A DNA stretch of 64,000 nt from Topomyia yanbarensis. Taxonomy: Eukaryota > Arthropoda > Insecta > Diptera > Culicidae. The stretch spans positions 251,587,556-251,651,555 of the forward strand of contig NC_080672.1 of assembly GCF_030247195.1 (NCBI RefSeq). Direction: 5' to 3'. Position 1 is the stretch's first letter. Each line of letters starts with the position of its first letter. The notes under the pieces are model-generated. The model ran no database searches. It saw nothing but the letters and a program-made list of their open reading frames with translations, and had not been told where the DNA came from. Of this stretch, positions 10,196 through 21,859 are shown one piece after another. The position numbers and the translations under genes were made by a program.

Positions 10196-10625
10196 ATTTC
10201 AATGTGGCATCCCAGTTTGTTAACGGATGCATGTGTAACCTGCATGATAGCAATCTGTGCTTTCATTGCGCAAAGACGAAAACTTTCTTAGCAACAAATT
10301 TACGCGGATCGATGGAAAGCACATATATATGATTAAGACCTCTGCATTCACTACATCTGTATACGTACTTTAGGAAAGTTAAAACAATGGCAAAATAAAA
10401 CTAGAAAGCTTGGTCTATACATGAAATGTAATTATATTGTGTAAAATTTGGGTTTTATAACTCTTTATATCGGCCACCTAGCTTAATTTTATGTACTAGT
10501 AAAATGTTCCAGCACCTGTAATATTACAAATTTAAAAAAAAAGTTGTTTGAGTTATGTCAAATTATTAAGCTTTTTTTCTATTTAGGATATGATTTTTGA
10601 GAAACAGCTTTCATGTTGGTGAAAT
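10196..10625. other. Nothing recognised
   Basis: AT-rich, non-coding. It may hold the eroded end of the Tc1 fragment that follows, but I see no inverted repeat. Confidence 0.4.
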
Positions 10626-10860
10626 TTATAGTAAATAGTATTTTGTGTGGCCTCCCTTAGCTTCAATGACAGCCTCCAAACGTCGAGGCATATCTACTTT
10701 CGACGAAGTTTTGTAGGTACTGACAATCAATTTTGTTCCAAGCTTCTTCAAGGGCTGAAAACACTTTTGCTTTATTTGTGATATCTTCTTTGTCAGCTGC
10801 TTTTTGTGTATCAAATGGGGGTGGTCATTTAATCGACGTTGTATTCTAAACCTGATTCAT
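10626..10860 (-). pseudogene. Tc1-like transposase, C-terminal fragment
   Basis: The minus-strand frame ends MPRRLEAVIEAKGGHTKY. Known: Tc1-family transposases end in a block of the form SMPRRxxAVIxAKGGxTKY, which this matches almost perfectly. Upstream, about 45 codons with HKKQLTKKISQIKQK and WFxxLKKLGTK-like spacing fit the end of the catalytic domain, but no catalytic residue is included. Neither inverted repeat nor the rest of the gene is present. Confidence 0.7.
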
Positions 10861-11099
10861 AATAAATGGAATAAAATATCTTAAAAAAACTTGTATACTT
10901 GTGAAAAACGGCCGAAAAATGGTTTCGAATGGAGTTGTTCAATGTTGAAAAAGAATACTTCCAGCTATCGCACCCTGTACAAAATCTAATCAATTGGATA
11001 TCTCACATCATGCAGTGATCCTGTGATACAGTGAAAGTGCCAAAACGCCATATTAATAGTCTAGGACCATCACTGCACTGGTTAATTATACCATTATGC
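10861..11099. other. Nothing recognised
   Basis: Short non-coding spacer between two transposon fragments. Confidence 0.4.
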
Positions 11100-11400
11100 A
11101 TTATGGGGTTAATTAACTGTGGTGGACCGTAGTTTGGCCCCAAAATGGTCTCACAAGGTGTCTCGGACCATCAGCATTTGCTCGGGATGACTGGATGAGC
11201 CAATATCGATGATAAACAAGACAAATAGCAAAGATCCAAGATTGCTTCCTTGAAGTAAAAATGGTGAAACTATGTGAATTAGTTTCTAAGGTTAGAATTG
11301 AGTCTTTTGGTAAAATTAGGTGAGGCACTTTTTCGATCATATTTTACCAGCAAGAGCAGATGATTGGCACTGTTAATCGGTGCTTTAAGATTAGCGTTTC
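11100..11400 (-). pseudogene. Reverse transcriptase fragment (LINE)
   Basis: In one minus-strand frame (around 11265-11180) the protein reads LLQGSNLGSLLFVLFIIDIG, matching motif B of LINE reverse transcriptases (VPQGSNLGPLLFVLFINDI). The catalytic FADD is not found downstream, and stops and a frameshift separate it from neighbouring frames. It is a short, old fragment. Confidence 0.55.
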
Positions 11401-11559
11401 TTTATGTTCTTTTATTAAATTTATAGATGTTGACTTGCGATAATCTATTTCGTCTAACTATGATTTATCTTCTAGCGAACAGTTTCGATTCTATACAATT
11501 AATGTGTCTTTGAGGTTCATATCATTAGCAAGAAAGGTGTAGGCACGTGTATTCGAAAA

Positions 11560-11788
11560 CAACGATTTTCAACTTGGGGTCCGCGGACCCATAAGGGATA
11601 GTTTCTGGGGGTCTGCGAAAAACAAAAATCGGTTTTCCGGATGCATATAGAAATTTCAAGCTTATTGTTAAAAGATTGGAAATCGTATATTATTAGTGTA
11701 TGAAATCGTTGTTAAGTTATAGGGGGTCCGCAATAACCTAAGTTGATTTCAAAGGGGTCCGTGGTTCGCAAAAGGTTGAGAACCGATG
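11560..11788. mobile_element. hAT-like MITE
   Basis: About 229 bp. The left end reads CAACGATTTTCAACTTGGGG. The right end, reverse complemented, reads CATCGGTTCTCAACCTTTTG. CAxxGGTTCTCAACC is a familiar form of hAT terminal repeat. Inside, GGGGTCCGCGGACCC and GGGGTCCGTGG extend the symmetry. No 8-bp target duplication is evident, so the exact ends are approximate. Confidence 0.55.
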
Positions 11789-12539
11789 TTTTTAAATATT
11801 CCTACTGCAAGAACATCAACAACGACGTTTAACAGTTTGCGGTGAGTTATGAAACCAAGCAAAGTTAGATTTAAAAAAAATTAACCCTTTATCTTCTAAC
11901 AACCCGTCGAAAAGAATTTGCTGAGGACAGGTCTGTGTTACTCCTGCAGAAGGGTGGTGTGAATCAATTTTTACAGAGGGATTTTCCACGAAATATTCCA
12001 ATCTTTCCTATCAGCGAACAAATGGCGCAACGATTTATTTCCTATTAATAATCCTATTTAGGAAAGACGAGGCTATTTGGCTGTTGAAGTAAGTTGGATA
12101 GTTCCTTTTTCTCCGTTTCTTTCTGCCCATAAAAGCATAAGAGCCACATATTGAAAAACAGCAAACCGTGAAAAACGCTGTTCAAGTTTTACATTTTCAT
12201 TGAGCCTTATGGATGGGACAACCATGTTTCGGTATTTTTCGATATGTGTTAAACAAACCTGGTAATCTTATATGTGAATTGTGATTCAGTGGTGATACAG
12301 AATTCAATAATGTATTTATGTTGTATTACATTTTGTTTTGTAAAAGTTTTGAGCAACATTGCATTTTCGAGAACAGTTAGTTAGTTTTCTTAATGTTAAA
12401 CATTTTGAGCTATTTTTGAAGAATTCTAATTTATTCCACGTATGATTATATTTTTCGATAGTGCGTGAAAAGAACTTTCAAAATTCATACAGATGTTACA
12501 CCTAACAAACAAAAGTTTTTTTTAAATACTTTTTTAAAA
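11789..12539. other. Nothing recognised
   Basis: Non-coding, AT-rich. Open frames are short and unlike any family I know. Confidence 0.4.
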
Positions 12540-13390
12540 ACCCGTTTTAACCCACCTAGTGGTACAATTGCGCCTTTCTCAGTTATCCAAACTACGATTC
12601 CATGGCTGGTTATGTTTAATATAACTGTGGAAATGTCTATTAAATATTCAGTGCGATTTACACATACGTACAATGAATCGACAGCTACGAACATGAGTCG
12701 CTATATGTCGACGCTGAAACATTAAGAAATTTTAATTTAGTTTCTCAACTCAAAATCATTTCAAACCAAATTTTACACTGGTTTTTCAGACCCACTAGGA
12801 AAATTTATTCTAGAGGAATTAGAAAATTTTATTCGCGTAGACGGGTACTTGATGAGGGAAGGGCGGTTTAGGGAAGGGCGGTGAGTGATATGGGGGGAGG
12901 GCCTCACCGTATCTTCCTAACTACGACCCTGTTGAAATACAGAAAACCTATGTAAGTCAAAAAAAAATTTGACTTACATAGGTTTAAGTTGATTAAGTTG
13001 ACGACGTTCAGAGTGATTGCATAACCTTTCTATAGGAGAAAGGCAAAAATGTGTGTTTGCTGTGTGTCTGTACTCTTAAACCCGTAGCTCCGGAACCGTA
13101 ACTCGGAATTTAATGAAATTCAATATCAGCCTATGGGAACGTTTTAGCTTTCATTTGAAACTAAGTTTGATGGAATCGATTCAGCCATTCCTGAGTAACC
13201 GATGTGCTTATTTTTGGTCACATACATACGTACACACGCACACACACATACGCACACACGCACAGACATTTGCCGAATTCGACGAACTGAGTCGAATGGT
13301 ATATGACAGACGGCCCTCTGGGCCGGGATTAGGTTGACGATGTTCAGAGTGGTTGTATAACCTTTCTATAGGAGAAAGGCAAAAATGTGC
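12540..13390. repeat. Dispersed mosquito-type repeat with internal direct copies
   Basis: A segment around 12998-13051 and one around 13333-13388 match closely: both contain GACGxxGTTCAGAGTG and the words TATAACC or CATAACC, then TTTCTATAGGAGAAAGGC. They lie about 335 bases apart and enclose a (CA)n-rich tract (13230-13265). At 12548 a related CACCTAGTGGTAC...GCGCCTTTCTCA segment begins. The stem CCTTTC/GAAAGG is present in both copies. This has the look of a high-copy culicid repeat; I cannot assign a class. Confidence 0.45.
12944..12985. repeat. Perfect 18-bp inverted repeat
   Basis: AAACCTATGTAAGTCAAA, a short A/T loop, then TTTGACTTACATAGGTTT. It sits within the dispersed repeat and could fold into a stable hairpin. 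Confidence 0.7.
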
Positions 13391-14180
13391 GATTGGGGTA
13401 AGTAGGCGATGACGCCCACGAGACAAATTGTCGATTCTATTCACAGTGCAAAAATTAAAAGTTCTTTTTATTTCTGGAATTCACTCCCAAGCCACAGAAT
13501 TTCTAAAATTGGCTACTGAATGTGAGGTACAATAGTTGTCAAAATCAAAAAGCCGGGGTATTGAGCTTGAATAATAATGGTAAATATCGATGGATATACA
13601 CTTTTGTTGAAAAGACATTGAAACATGTTCTATCAAAATTATTGAAGCAATTTCACTTACATTTGATTGCTCGTTTGCTAAAGTACCGCCGATTTAGTGT
13701 TGGGTCCGGGTAAGTTGGCGGGTTCCGCGTCACACATTTATATGCATAAGATGAAAACAACGCAGCGAACATTTTGATAAAATTCGGAGCTGTAGCCAAC
13801 AGTCTCCCCTGTCATGAAACGTGTTCTAATTTGCACAATCTATCTAAATCAAAGAGAGAAAAAATGAAAATTGAAAACATCGCCAACTAGCTCCAGGCTC
13901 GCCAATCATTTTAGTTTTAGGGGATACGTAATTGACTCTCAATATTTTCACCACAGCAACCTTTCAATAAATCCCGCCACAATGGACAATCTGTGTAAAA
14001 ACTTGCTATGAAAGCAAATTAAGTGTGACTATCACAACGGTTCTTAAAAAACGATTTTCTGTTTATTTTATTATTACTTCTATTTGCCTAGTGATTTCCG
14101 TTTAAATATATATATAATTTATAGTGTTTTCTGGTTTTCTGTATGCATTACTTCACTATATAAGTTTTGTTTGCTTTGTT
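13391..14180. other. Nothing recognised
   Basis: Non-coding spacer. Confidence 0.4.
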
Positions 14181-14182
14181 CA

Positions 14183-14202
14183 GTAATAATAATAATAATA
14201 AT

Positions 14203-14235
<33 letters not shown>

Positions 14236-14245
14236 TATTATTATA
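14183..14245. repeat. (TAA)n microsatellite
   Basis: About 20 trinucleotide units with one ATT interruption near the first third. Confidence 0.9.
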
Positions 14246-16770
14246 GATGTACGTTCCTCTTATTTCAATTAGTATTTTTTTACGGATAGCAGATAGAAGT
14301 GTACATTCAAGTGGCTTGACTCTTTTACCATTATGATTCAAATAGTATTGTTATCATAAATTTTCTGCCATTTTATTTGCGCTTTCGTTTCGTGTACGAA
14401 TGAAAACAATGGAAACCCAGCAAGTTCCGCCAACATATTTTGTCCAATTTTAACGAATTTCCTATTACATTTGCGTGAATCTGAATGTAGTGTAAGTGAT
14501 TTAACGACTATTTGCTGCTTCGTTTGTTATGTAATGTTGGATGTTGATGCAGTAACATAAAATGCTATCGAAAGTTTCGCTAGAGATGACTTTGTCGTTA
14601 CAAATCAGGATGAGCAATTTGTCGAATCGGTCTTCTGTATTAAGTACGCTGTTTTGATGTTGAATTGGTGATAATGTTAGAGCTTGTATAAGACACTATG
14701 TACAATTTTTTTATATAACCCTTTCGAAAGCTTGTGTTTAACGTTTACTGGATGTGTCTATAAGGTTTCTAGTTTAGCGAAAAAAGAATATTTGAAACAA
14801 TTTATTTACACATTTTCGCAATTTGCCCAATAGCAAGACTACAAACGATGTCAAGAATCGTTTTCAAAGTGGGGCAGCGGTCGGTTGTGATTTGATAATT
14901 CGCTTCGTCCTTGTCCAATAGGGCGATGACGCATTTACGCTTCCAAACTGATGAAGAACTAGCTCACTTTAACCTCACGTCGCCTAACTCCCAATACATT
15001 TATACAAAACATCAACGAAGTCGTTTGCGGAAAGTGTTTTCAACAAACTAATTTCGTTTTTTTTTGTTTTCTGATATGAGACAAAAGTAGTGTCCTCCTC
15101 ACTACTAGAGCGATCATAAACAAGGTGAAACGCGGAGAAAATTTGCTTTTACTAAAATAAAATAAAAAGGATTTCAGCGTGCCTTAAGTTAGTGTTAAAT
15201 ATGTTCAATATTTTTATATACTTTTTCGTTATCACAGATTACAAATGCGTTTCTCAACATTTTTTCGATTTTACTTTTATCGTGAAATATATTACAAGGC
15301 CAAAAATTAAAACAAACGATTTGTTTTTGTTTTCCTTACAGAAGTTTGCGATAACAGTGCAATACACTGAAATTAGATAATATAGGTAGGTAGGGTAAAG
15401 AATTGCACTTAGCTTTACAGGAGGAAAGTATCTCTTGGCCATAAAATTATTTTTGTGATCAACGCTAGTCGATAAAATTAGACTACAGGCAAAATAGTTT
15501 TACAACGTCAAAACAAATATTCTCCATTTTATACACATTTTTTGTTTGCACATAGCCCAGTTTCCACTTGGAACAGGTAGTATATCTTCGCGATCTGTTT
15601 TAGCTTCTCCGCAACTAAATTTTATGTTTCACCCTTTAATCTCGTATACAACAAAATTTGGTTTCTCCTATCATTCGGGTTAGTAATTCGTTTTCTTTTC
15701 ATTATGGTAGTAGTAATAGTAGTAGTGATAGTTTTTTTTTGATCACGCTTATTAATGTAGTGTTGCTGGCTTCGAAGCAGGAGCGATTTTGCGCATGGGA
15801 TGAGACCAGAAAACGAAAACAAACGGTTGAGTGCCGAGAAAATTATTGTTGCATCCAGCCGGCGTTACACGGGAGAGTGAGTGGAAAACTTGTTGCACTC
15901 TCCAGTCGCCACCAAGTTACCAAGGGTTGCTTTGCTGCTGCTGTTTCAGATTGGATGGTGATTCTCCGGTGAGGCCCGCTTGAGTGGTTCTTGTCTGCGG
16001 TTGGGTACACTGCGCTCAGGTGATGTTTTCATTTTGCTGAGTTGTAAAAACCTAGAAAAGAAAGGTACTATTATTTAATGTGTTTTGGTGCGTTTTACGA
16101 TTTAGTTCGAGAGAATAATACAGGTTAATATGAATTCAGATTCAACAACAAAAAGAATCCAGATATATGCGAGTAATATAGATTTGAGTAGAATTAACAA
16201 AATTCTAGATAATTGTTATTGTAGAAACTGATATCAACTAGAATTGTTTCAACAATGATTCCAAAAACTTACTTTTGTTTGTAGAAATGTTGTTTGTTTG
16301 GCATTTTAGAAAGAATTTGGATCGGATTCAATCTCAGCAAGTATTCAGAGGGAGTTGAATCGAAGGTTTAAGACTTTTGTTGTGATCAGGGTCTGATTTG
16401 ATGATAGAGTTGTGTTGGCTTTGCTCGACGATACAGTTAATCTCGGTCATCCCTGCGATAGTGGTAATAACAAAGTTATTTCCTTGAGTATGGGGATTAC
16501 GACTTCTTCTGATATAACAGAATATCGGGTTCAATTCCTGATCAATCTAGGATGTCCCCGGATAGAAATATCCCTTAATTGCCTTGGGTTAGGAAACTTT
16601 CAATGATTTGGATAAGATAACTTTGCACTGCCACTATGCTCGTCACTTCTCACCTTAGCAGGTGGTACAGCGCTGTTCGAAAAAATAGTTTAGTTCTAGT
16701 TTAATGTAAAATACTCCCATACGTTCTATTCTCCAATAACATTATATGTTTTTGTATGTGACCTATAGTA
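14246..16770. other. Long non-coding stretch
   Basis: No gene or clear repeat. A GGGTTCAATTCC word at 16528-16539 resembles a tRNA B box but no matching A box or SINE body is convincing. Confidence 0.4.
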
Positions 16771-16859
16771 CGAAGAGTAGAACACGCCACCATTTGGAAT
16801 CATAGGCTTGTTTACGAAACACAGCTGTCATTTCGGAAGAAAGTCGATATAAAGCTGTT

Positions 16860-17560
16860 CGTAAAAATAGCAACGCTACCACAAAAGGTTTTCAAATCAG
16901 TAAAGTTTCCAAGATTTTCAGCTTAGGGACCATTCATAAATTACGTAACGCTTTTAGGGGTGGGAGGGGGTACAACAAGTTGTGACATGTTGTGACATAG
17001 GGGGGAGGGGGAGTTAGCTAGATCGTTACGTAACATGTTTTCACCGAAGGAAAAAAAAATTTTGCTAGGAATTTGTTACGTAATAGGGGAGGGGGGATGG
17101 TGAAATTTGTTACATGGGGGGAGGGGGGAGTCAGTTTTGGGCAATTTTTGCGTTACGTAATTTATGAATGGTCCCTTATGCACTGTACACAGCCGAGGAG
17201 CGAAATCTCATCAAACGGTTGAATGCTAGTGGCAAAAAATACCGTGAAGTTCAGGAACTATTACAGTGTTCTGCCACTAAGATGCACAATGCATTGCACT
17301 GGACAAACAAATGTGAAACTAGCGGTAGATAGCGAACAACATCCGCTCAAATTTAACAAACTGATGGGTCGGACGGCAAAATAATATTGGTTTATGTCTT
17401 CGAGAGAATTCTAGAAAGACCTGGAACATTCTATTGCAGCGTCAACGAGTAGAAAACGATTAATTTAGACAAATTTGCACGCAGGAAGTCCGAGAAAAGT
17501 ACCACTACTCACAATACGGCACCAATTTTACGCCAAGTGGACCGTCGAAAAGTGGCGTAT
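16860..17560 (+). pseudogene. Tc1-like transposase relic interrupted by a MITE
   Basis: Right of the nested MITE, 17187-17330 reads TAEERNLIKRLNASGKKYRE and VQELLQCSATKMHNAL. This is the helix-turn-helix start of a Tc1-type transposase (ERxxIIxLxxxGxSxREIAxxxxxS). Around 17490-17550 the frame reads HNTAPILRQVDRR, resembling the second DNA-binding subdomain. The catalytic DDE domain is not seen and there are multiple stops. The MITE 16926-17175 lies just before the helix-turn-helix. Confidence 0.55.
16926..17175. mobile_element. MITE with GGGACCATTCATAAATTACG ends, copy 1
   Basis: About 250 bp. Starts GGGACCATTCATAAATTACG and ends with the exact complement CGTAATTTATGAATGGTCCC. Both borders carry TTA (16923-16925 and 17176-17178), so a TA or TTA target duplication is likely, as for Tc1/mariner-type MITEs. 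The interior is G-rich (several GGGGAGGGGG runs) with recurring TGTTACGTAA-like words. A second copy is at 22275. Confidence 0.8.
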
Positions 17561-18203
17561 CATTTAGTGAGCTGATGATAGTAAAGTGGTATTATTTAAA
17601 TCGAAAGGTAGGCGTCAGTAGGTTAGACGACCACCAGGAACCGAATTTTTACCACTATACACGATGCGAACATGAAAAACATATTCAAAGCCGATTTGGC
17701 TTACCGTACTCGAAAAAAAACGCTTGCGCTGCTATTATTTCGAACAGCACTGTAGTACCGATTTCTTGGTCAGGCAGGAGGAGTCTTACAGAGTATTATC
17801 GGAAATGGCAGCTATTGGGTTCAATTCCCGATTCTATCAAGTATCTTCCCACAATAGAAATTTTCCCTGGTTCTTGGCGAAAACGCCATTTCTGCAAATT
17901 GAACCAGTCTATTTTTTGTTAACTAGTTTTGTTATGAGTCAAAATAGTAATTATCTTCTACATAAATCGTTCAGTTCACACATTTTTGGAGGTATCATGT
18001 GGGACCATCGTCATCATCAATTAATAATTTCCCAAAGATTTAAGTATAGCGAATTGGAAGGTTCTCCTTGACGTAACTATTATGATTACTCCCCGAAGTT
18101 CAACTATATTACTAAATTCAACTAAATGAAGAATCTACCTGACTTCGTGAAAGGATGATTGTTAAATTTATTTAGACTTCATTGATTTGCCAAGAATGCG
18201 ATA
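17561..18203. other. Nothing recognised
   Basis: Two 115-codon overlapping open frames are present but have no family resemblance. A GGGTTCAATTCCC word at 17817-17829 is B-box-like only. Confidence 0.35.
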
Positions 18204-18616
18204 CAGTAAGATTCCGTTTTTGGCATGTTCCATTTTTGGCAACAAAAGAGTTCCGTTTTTAGCAACAAATTGGTTCCGTTTTTGGCAACATTGTGTTTGT
18301 TCATAGTAAATCTTTTAAAAAATACTCAACACACATTTTGTTATAATAATGGATATTAATTTTGACTTTATTTCCAAACATAGGAGTCATATTTACTATA
18401 TTTTATGAGGGCGGGCATTGCGAATAAAATAAAATCTACTGATTTTTTTCTATCATTTCATTCCATTTCACATATTCTTGTATAATTATTGTTCTTGTAA
18501 CATTTGTGATGTCACAAACTGAAAATAAAAGCTTTTAAGGTAAGGCTCCATTTTTGGCACGGTTCCAGTTTTGGCAACTGAAAAAAAATATTGTTGCCAA
18601 AAATGGAATCCTATTG
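18204..18616. mobile_element. pogo/Tc1-type MITE with CAGTA ends
   Basis: 413 bp between TA dinucleotides (18202-18203 and 18617-18618). The left end CAGTAAGATTCCGTTTTTGG pairs with a right end that reads CAATAGGATTCCATTTTTGG when reverse complemented. CAGTA termini with TA duplications are typical of pogo and related elements. The left end carries at least four head-to-tail copies of TTCCGTTTTTGGCAAC, and diverged copies recur at the right (18551-18580). No transposase. Confidence 0.75.
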
Positions 18617-19480
18617 TATTACTCAATCCAGAGCTGTATGATTTCATGGAGATCACTGTAAATCTACTTTAAGAGATGAGTAACCGACTTATGAACCGTT
18701 TCACTGAGTTAATTGCTTGAGAGTTAAATGAGTCGAACTATGTTGAGCAGTAAATCTGGTCCGGTGGTATAGGGGTTTCGAGCTACACTCATATGAAAAT
18801 TAGCTTATAATTTGCAAAATGAAAAATATGATATGAAAGAAGATAGTAACTGGTTTTAATTTTTATTTAACGGATTTAACGGAGCCTATGTTAGCCCTAT
18901 TGGGGAGGGTGTCATACATTCTACACAGACTAACAAATTGCGCCTAAACGAAATTCCTCAAAAAATATCTTTAGGTTCATTTTACTAGAACACTAACTCC
19001 ACCTTTTGTACACTACACGCAACAAATGACAAGTGGGTTATCCTTCATGTGTGGGAATAATTTTTCACTCTCAAACTTGCACAAATGTCAGAGACCGTTA
19101 AAGCTAGTAAAGAATTGGTTAATTACTCGGCCTACAATCGATAGAATGCCTATAAATCTGTATCTGTATCTGTGCTTTACTTCGTTCCTAAGAAACAGTA
19201 TAGTAATATCTACAGCATGAAAATTGTGGAACATTCGGGTTTTAGCACTACGAAAACGAATTTTCCTATTTTCACTCAACAATTTGAATCAATGCAATAG
19301 ACAAAGATGGCGTTAGTAGTTTAGTGGTAAGCGTGACTGCTTCTAACCCCAATTCTTCTCATAACTCTAGATTGAAGTTTAAGCTGTAAGTGATACATTA
19401 TTGGATGCGGATGTAGTATTTCTCACTTAAAAAGCCTAAGTTAGGACCTATTGCAGATTGGAATGGATTAGAATAATCGC
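18617..19480. other. Non-coding, with tRNA-like A-box segment
   Basis: 19311-19360 reads GCGTTAGTAGTTTAGTGGTA followed by AGCGTGACTGCTTCTAACCC, much like the 5' half of a tRNA. No acceptor 3' half follows, so it is at best the head of a tRNA-derived SINE. Nothing else is recognised. Confidence 0.3.
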
Positions 19481-20124
19481 TCAAAATGTATTAACCCATT
19501 TCAATCTAATTCTTTCAGTAACTCGAGTTTTCAGTTTAACTTGACTCCCCATCTTGGAAGAAAACCGGGAGCGTCTAACAAATAGTTGGATACTCCACGG
19601 CGATGAATCTACCCTACTGTGAATTCTCCGGCGGTGGAGTTTCTTCTGATACTGATGCTTGTTTTCGTGAGCTATAAGCTCCCCGCTTCGTCTCGATTTA
19701 CTCGATCTAGTCCCTAGCGGTGGACCTAGTCTACTCAACGGGTCAGCTAGTAGGTGCCGAGCTCTGCCAAGCGATTCCGAATGGAGCATAACTGGTTCAC
19801 TGGCGCCCCAACGATCCGCTGCTGGCTGTAAGATGCGATCCACTCAAACTAGTCCCCGGCTTAGCTAGACTACTCACGAACTCCGCGGTAGGGTTTCGAA
19901 GTGTATCCGGCGATTCCGGTGGAGTCTGACTTCCGGTTCACTGGCACCCCGGCGATCCGCATCCGGTGCTACACCGCGTACTACCCAACTAATCCCCGGC
20001 GGTGGATTTAGCCTACCTTGGCGGAAAGTTCCCCGGTGATGGATTTTTTTTCCCGAACCTGATTTGTTGTTTCCCGGTGACTTTCTAGTAGGTGGCGAAG
20101 TGCCTGTTCACTTCGCCACTTCCT
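19481..20124 (-). mobile_element. 3' untranslated region of an R1/LOA-like LINE
   Basis: GC-richer than its surroundings, with recurring CCGGCGGTGGA, CGGCGATCCGC and CCCCGGTGATGGA words spaced irregularly. It follows directly the end of a decayed LINE ORF (stop at 20125-20127, minus strand). The left limit is approximate. Confidence 0.5.
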
Positions 20125-20990
20125 TTACAGCTCGTAGAGTATACTCGTCACTCTGTTAACAGCATCCCAGATATGCTCACTGTGACACATCTGCTCGACG
20201 ATATTGTCGACTGTCACGCCAGGCTTACCTCTTCGAACCTAGGGCATTCGAAGACCACGTGTTCCGGTGTCTCTTGCGCTTTCATACATTTCAGGGAAAA
20301 AAGGGAAGGAATCATGTCCAAACCGATTCAGGTTCTTCCGGAAGCATCCCTGCCCGAACAAAAACTGCGTCACAAAATATTCACCTCCACATGCATTCTA
20401 TGCACCCTCGCCGACACATTTGAGATGAGTCGGTGGCTTCACCATCTTGCTGCCACTTAGCCAGCGAATCCGCTCTGACCAGTCTCCTTGCTTTTCGTGT
20501 ATTCCTCAGCTTGTAACGCTATACCTCAGTAGTTGGATGAGACACCCACCAGGAAACGTCTCGTGCTGTATCATGCTCCTCCGATGTTCAGCATAATCCT
20601 TACCAATGCATTAGTTGTCCTCGCAACCTTCTCACCTACATAGTCGACATGGCTGATGTTATTGAACCAATTGTCGACCATCACATGTAGCTGCTTCAGC
20701 GGATGCATCGATGGAATTGAGTGTCCACCATTGCTTATCACGACCCGCACTAGCTCCGTCTTGAGGTGACCAAGCGAGATTTCCACGATGCCTTTTGCTC
20801 TGCCGTCAAAATCTCCGCTTCCTCAATTGTCTCGCCAGTTATCATCAGAACAGCGTCATCTGGAAAGTTGACGCTCTCAACTTCCGGGGGTAGTTCCAGT
20901 GTTAACACTCCTTTGTACGTCGTATTCCAGAGCATTAGCCCTGAGGTACTTTTCCGCCGTGACCCTCATCGTCTTCTGCCCATTTTCGTT
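20125..20990 (-). pseudogene. Decayed R1/LOA-like LINE polymerase, C-terminal half
   Basis: The minus strand reads, in shifting frames: LELPPEVESVNFPDDAVLMI followed by TGETIEEAEILTAE (20935-20810; FADD motif changed to FPDD), then KTELVRVVISN, SMHPLKQLHVMVDNW and HVDYVGEKVARTTNALVRIM (20786-20571). Near the end come TPEHVVFECPRFEEV (about 20272-20228) and DNIVEQMC...HIWDAVNRVTSILYEL, then stop (20127). These blocks match the RT end and the C-terminal region of R1/LOA/I-group LINEs. The catalytic motif is altered and several frameshifts and stops are present. Dead element. Confidence 0.75.
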
Positions 20991-21859
20991 TCATAGACCA
21001 GAGCTCGGTTCTGAAAGTTTTCTGAACCTTGCACAAATAGTTAGGGACCCGCATTCTGAGCAGCGTTACTGTGTGTGTGTGTGTGTGTTTGTGTCTGTGT
21101 GTGAGAGAGTTTTCTGATAGAGTATATACACATTGAATGGGAACAATTGTTTGGTGCTGTTATTCTAACAATCGGCATTATATTTCCTGGACTTATTTTA
21201 AATAATACGCACCGTATTTAGCCTTCAAAATATAGTGTCAAGTTCAACAGTAAACTTAAGTTATGGGAAGAATTAGGGTAAAACAAGTTATGATGATTCG
21301 TTTGGTATTTCCTACAAAGTTCAATAGATTCCTTGCACTTTATTATATAAGAAATAGAAATGCTAACGTTGGTCAGGTTACAATCAATCAACGACACCAC
21401 CAGAAACTTGGTGTTACCTTTCAAACAAAAAGTGTCCCAGTAATTAACCGCCAGTTACCAGTACATTTAGTCACCCCTTGATGTGAACAAAGAAGCCGTT
21501 TTCCAGAAAAAATTCCCTGTTTTGATCATCAGTTTCTATGTAGCAACCATGTGTATGGAATTTATGCTGATTTCAAATTGGTTTCGAAGATTAAATATGT
21601 GTGAAGAATATTCAGTGTTGCTAGTTTTAAGCATTTTCTAAACAAATGTCATATTTGACAGAACCAGTTACTTGAGTTACTGAGGGGTAGTCATATTTGA
21701 GATACAGTTTTGGAATGCAAGTGTCGAGTCGTGTCGTTGAATCAATCTAAAAAAACTTAAATAAAAAGCGGAATAGAGGCACAAACGAATAAGTTACCGT
21801 ATCGAGTTGTCATTTTATATACCTGCAATCTATTTCCCAGACATTTTTACGTGAGAAAC
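20991..21859. other. Non-coding spacer with (TG)n
   Basis: Includes the TG/GT tract at 21071-21106. No gene seen. Confidence 0.5.
21071..21106. repeat. (TG)n microsatellite
   Basis: Alternating TG with two interruptions, followed by GAGAGA. Confidence 0.9.

Noticed and set aside
16528..16545. GGGTTCAATTCC words at 16.5 and 17.8 kb
   Set aside because: B-box matches alone are frequent by chance; flanks of the two sites do not match each other well.
19311..19360. tRNA gene candidate
   Set aside because: The A-box half is good, but there is no T-arm or acceptor complement, so not a functional tRNA gene.
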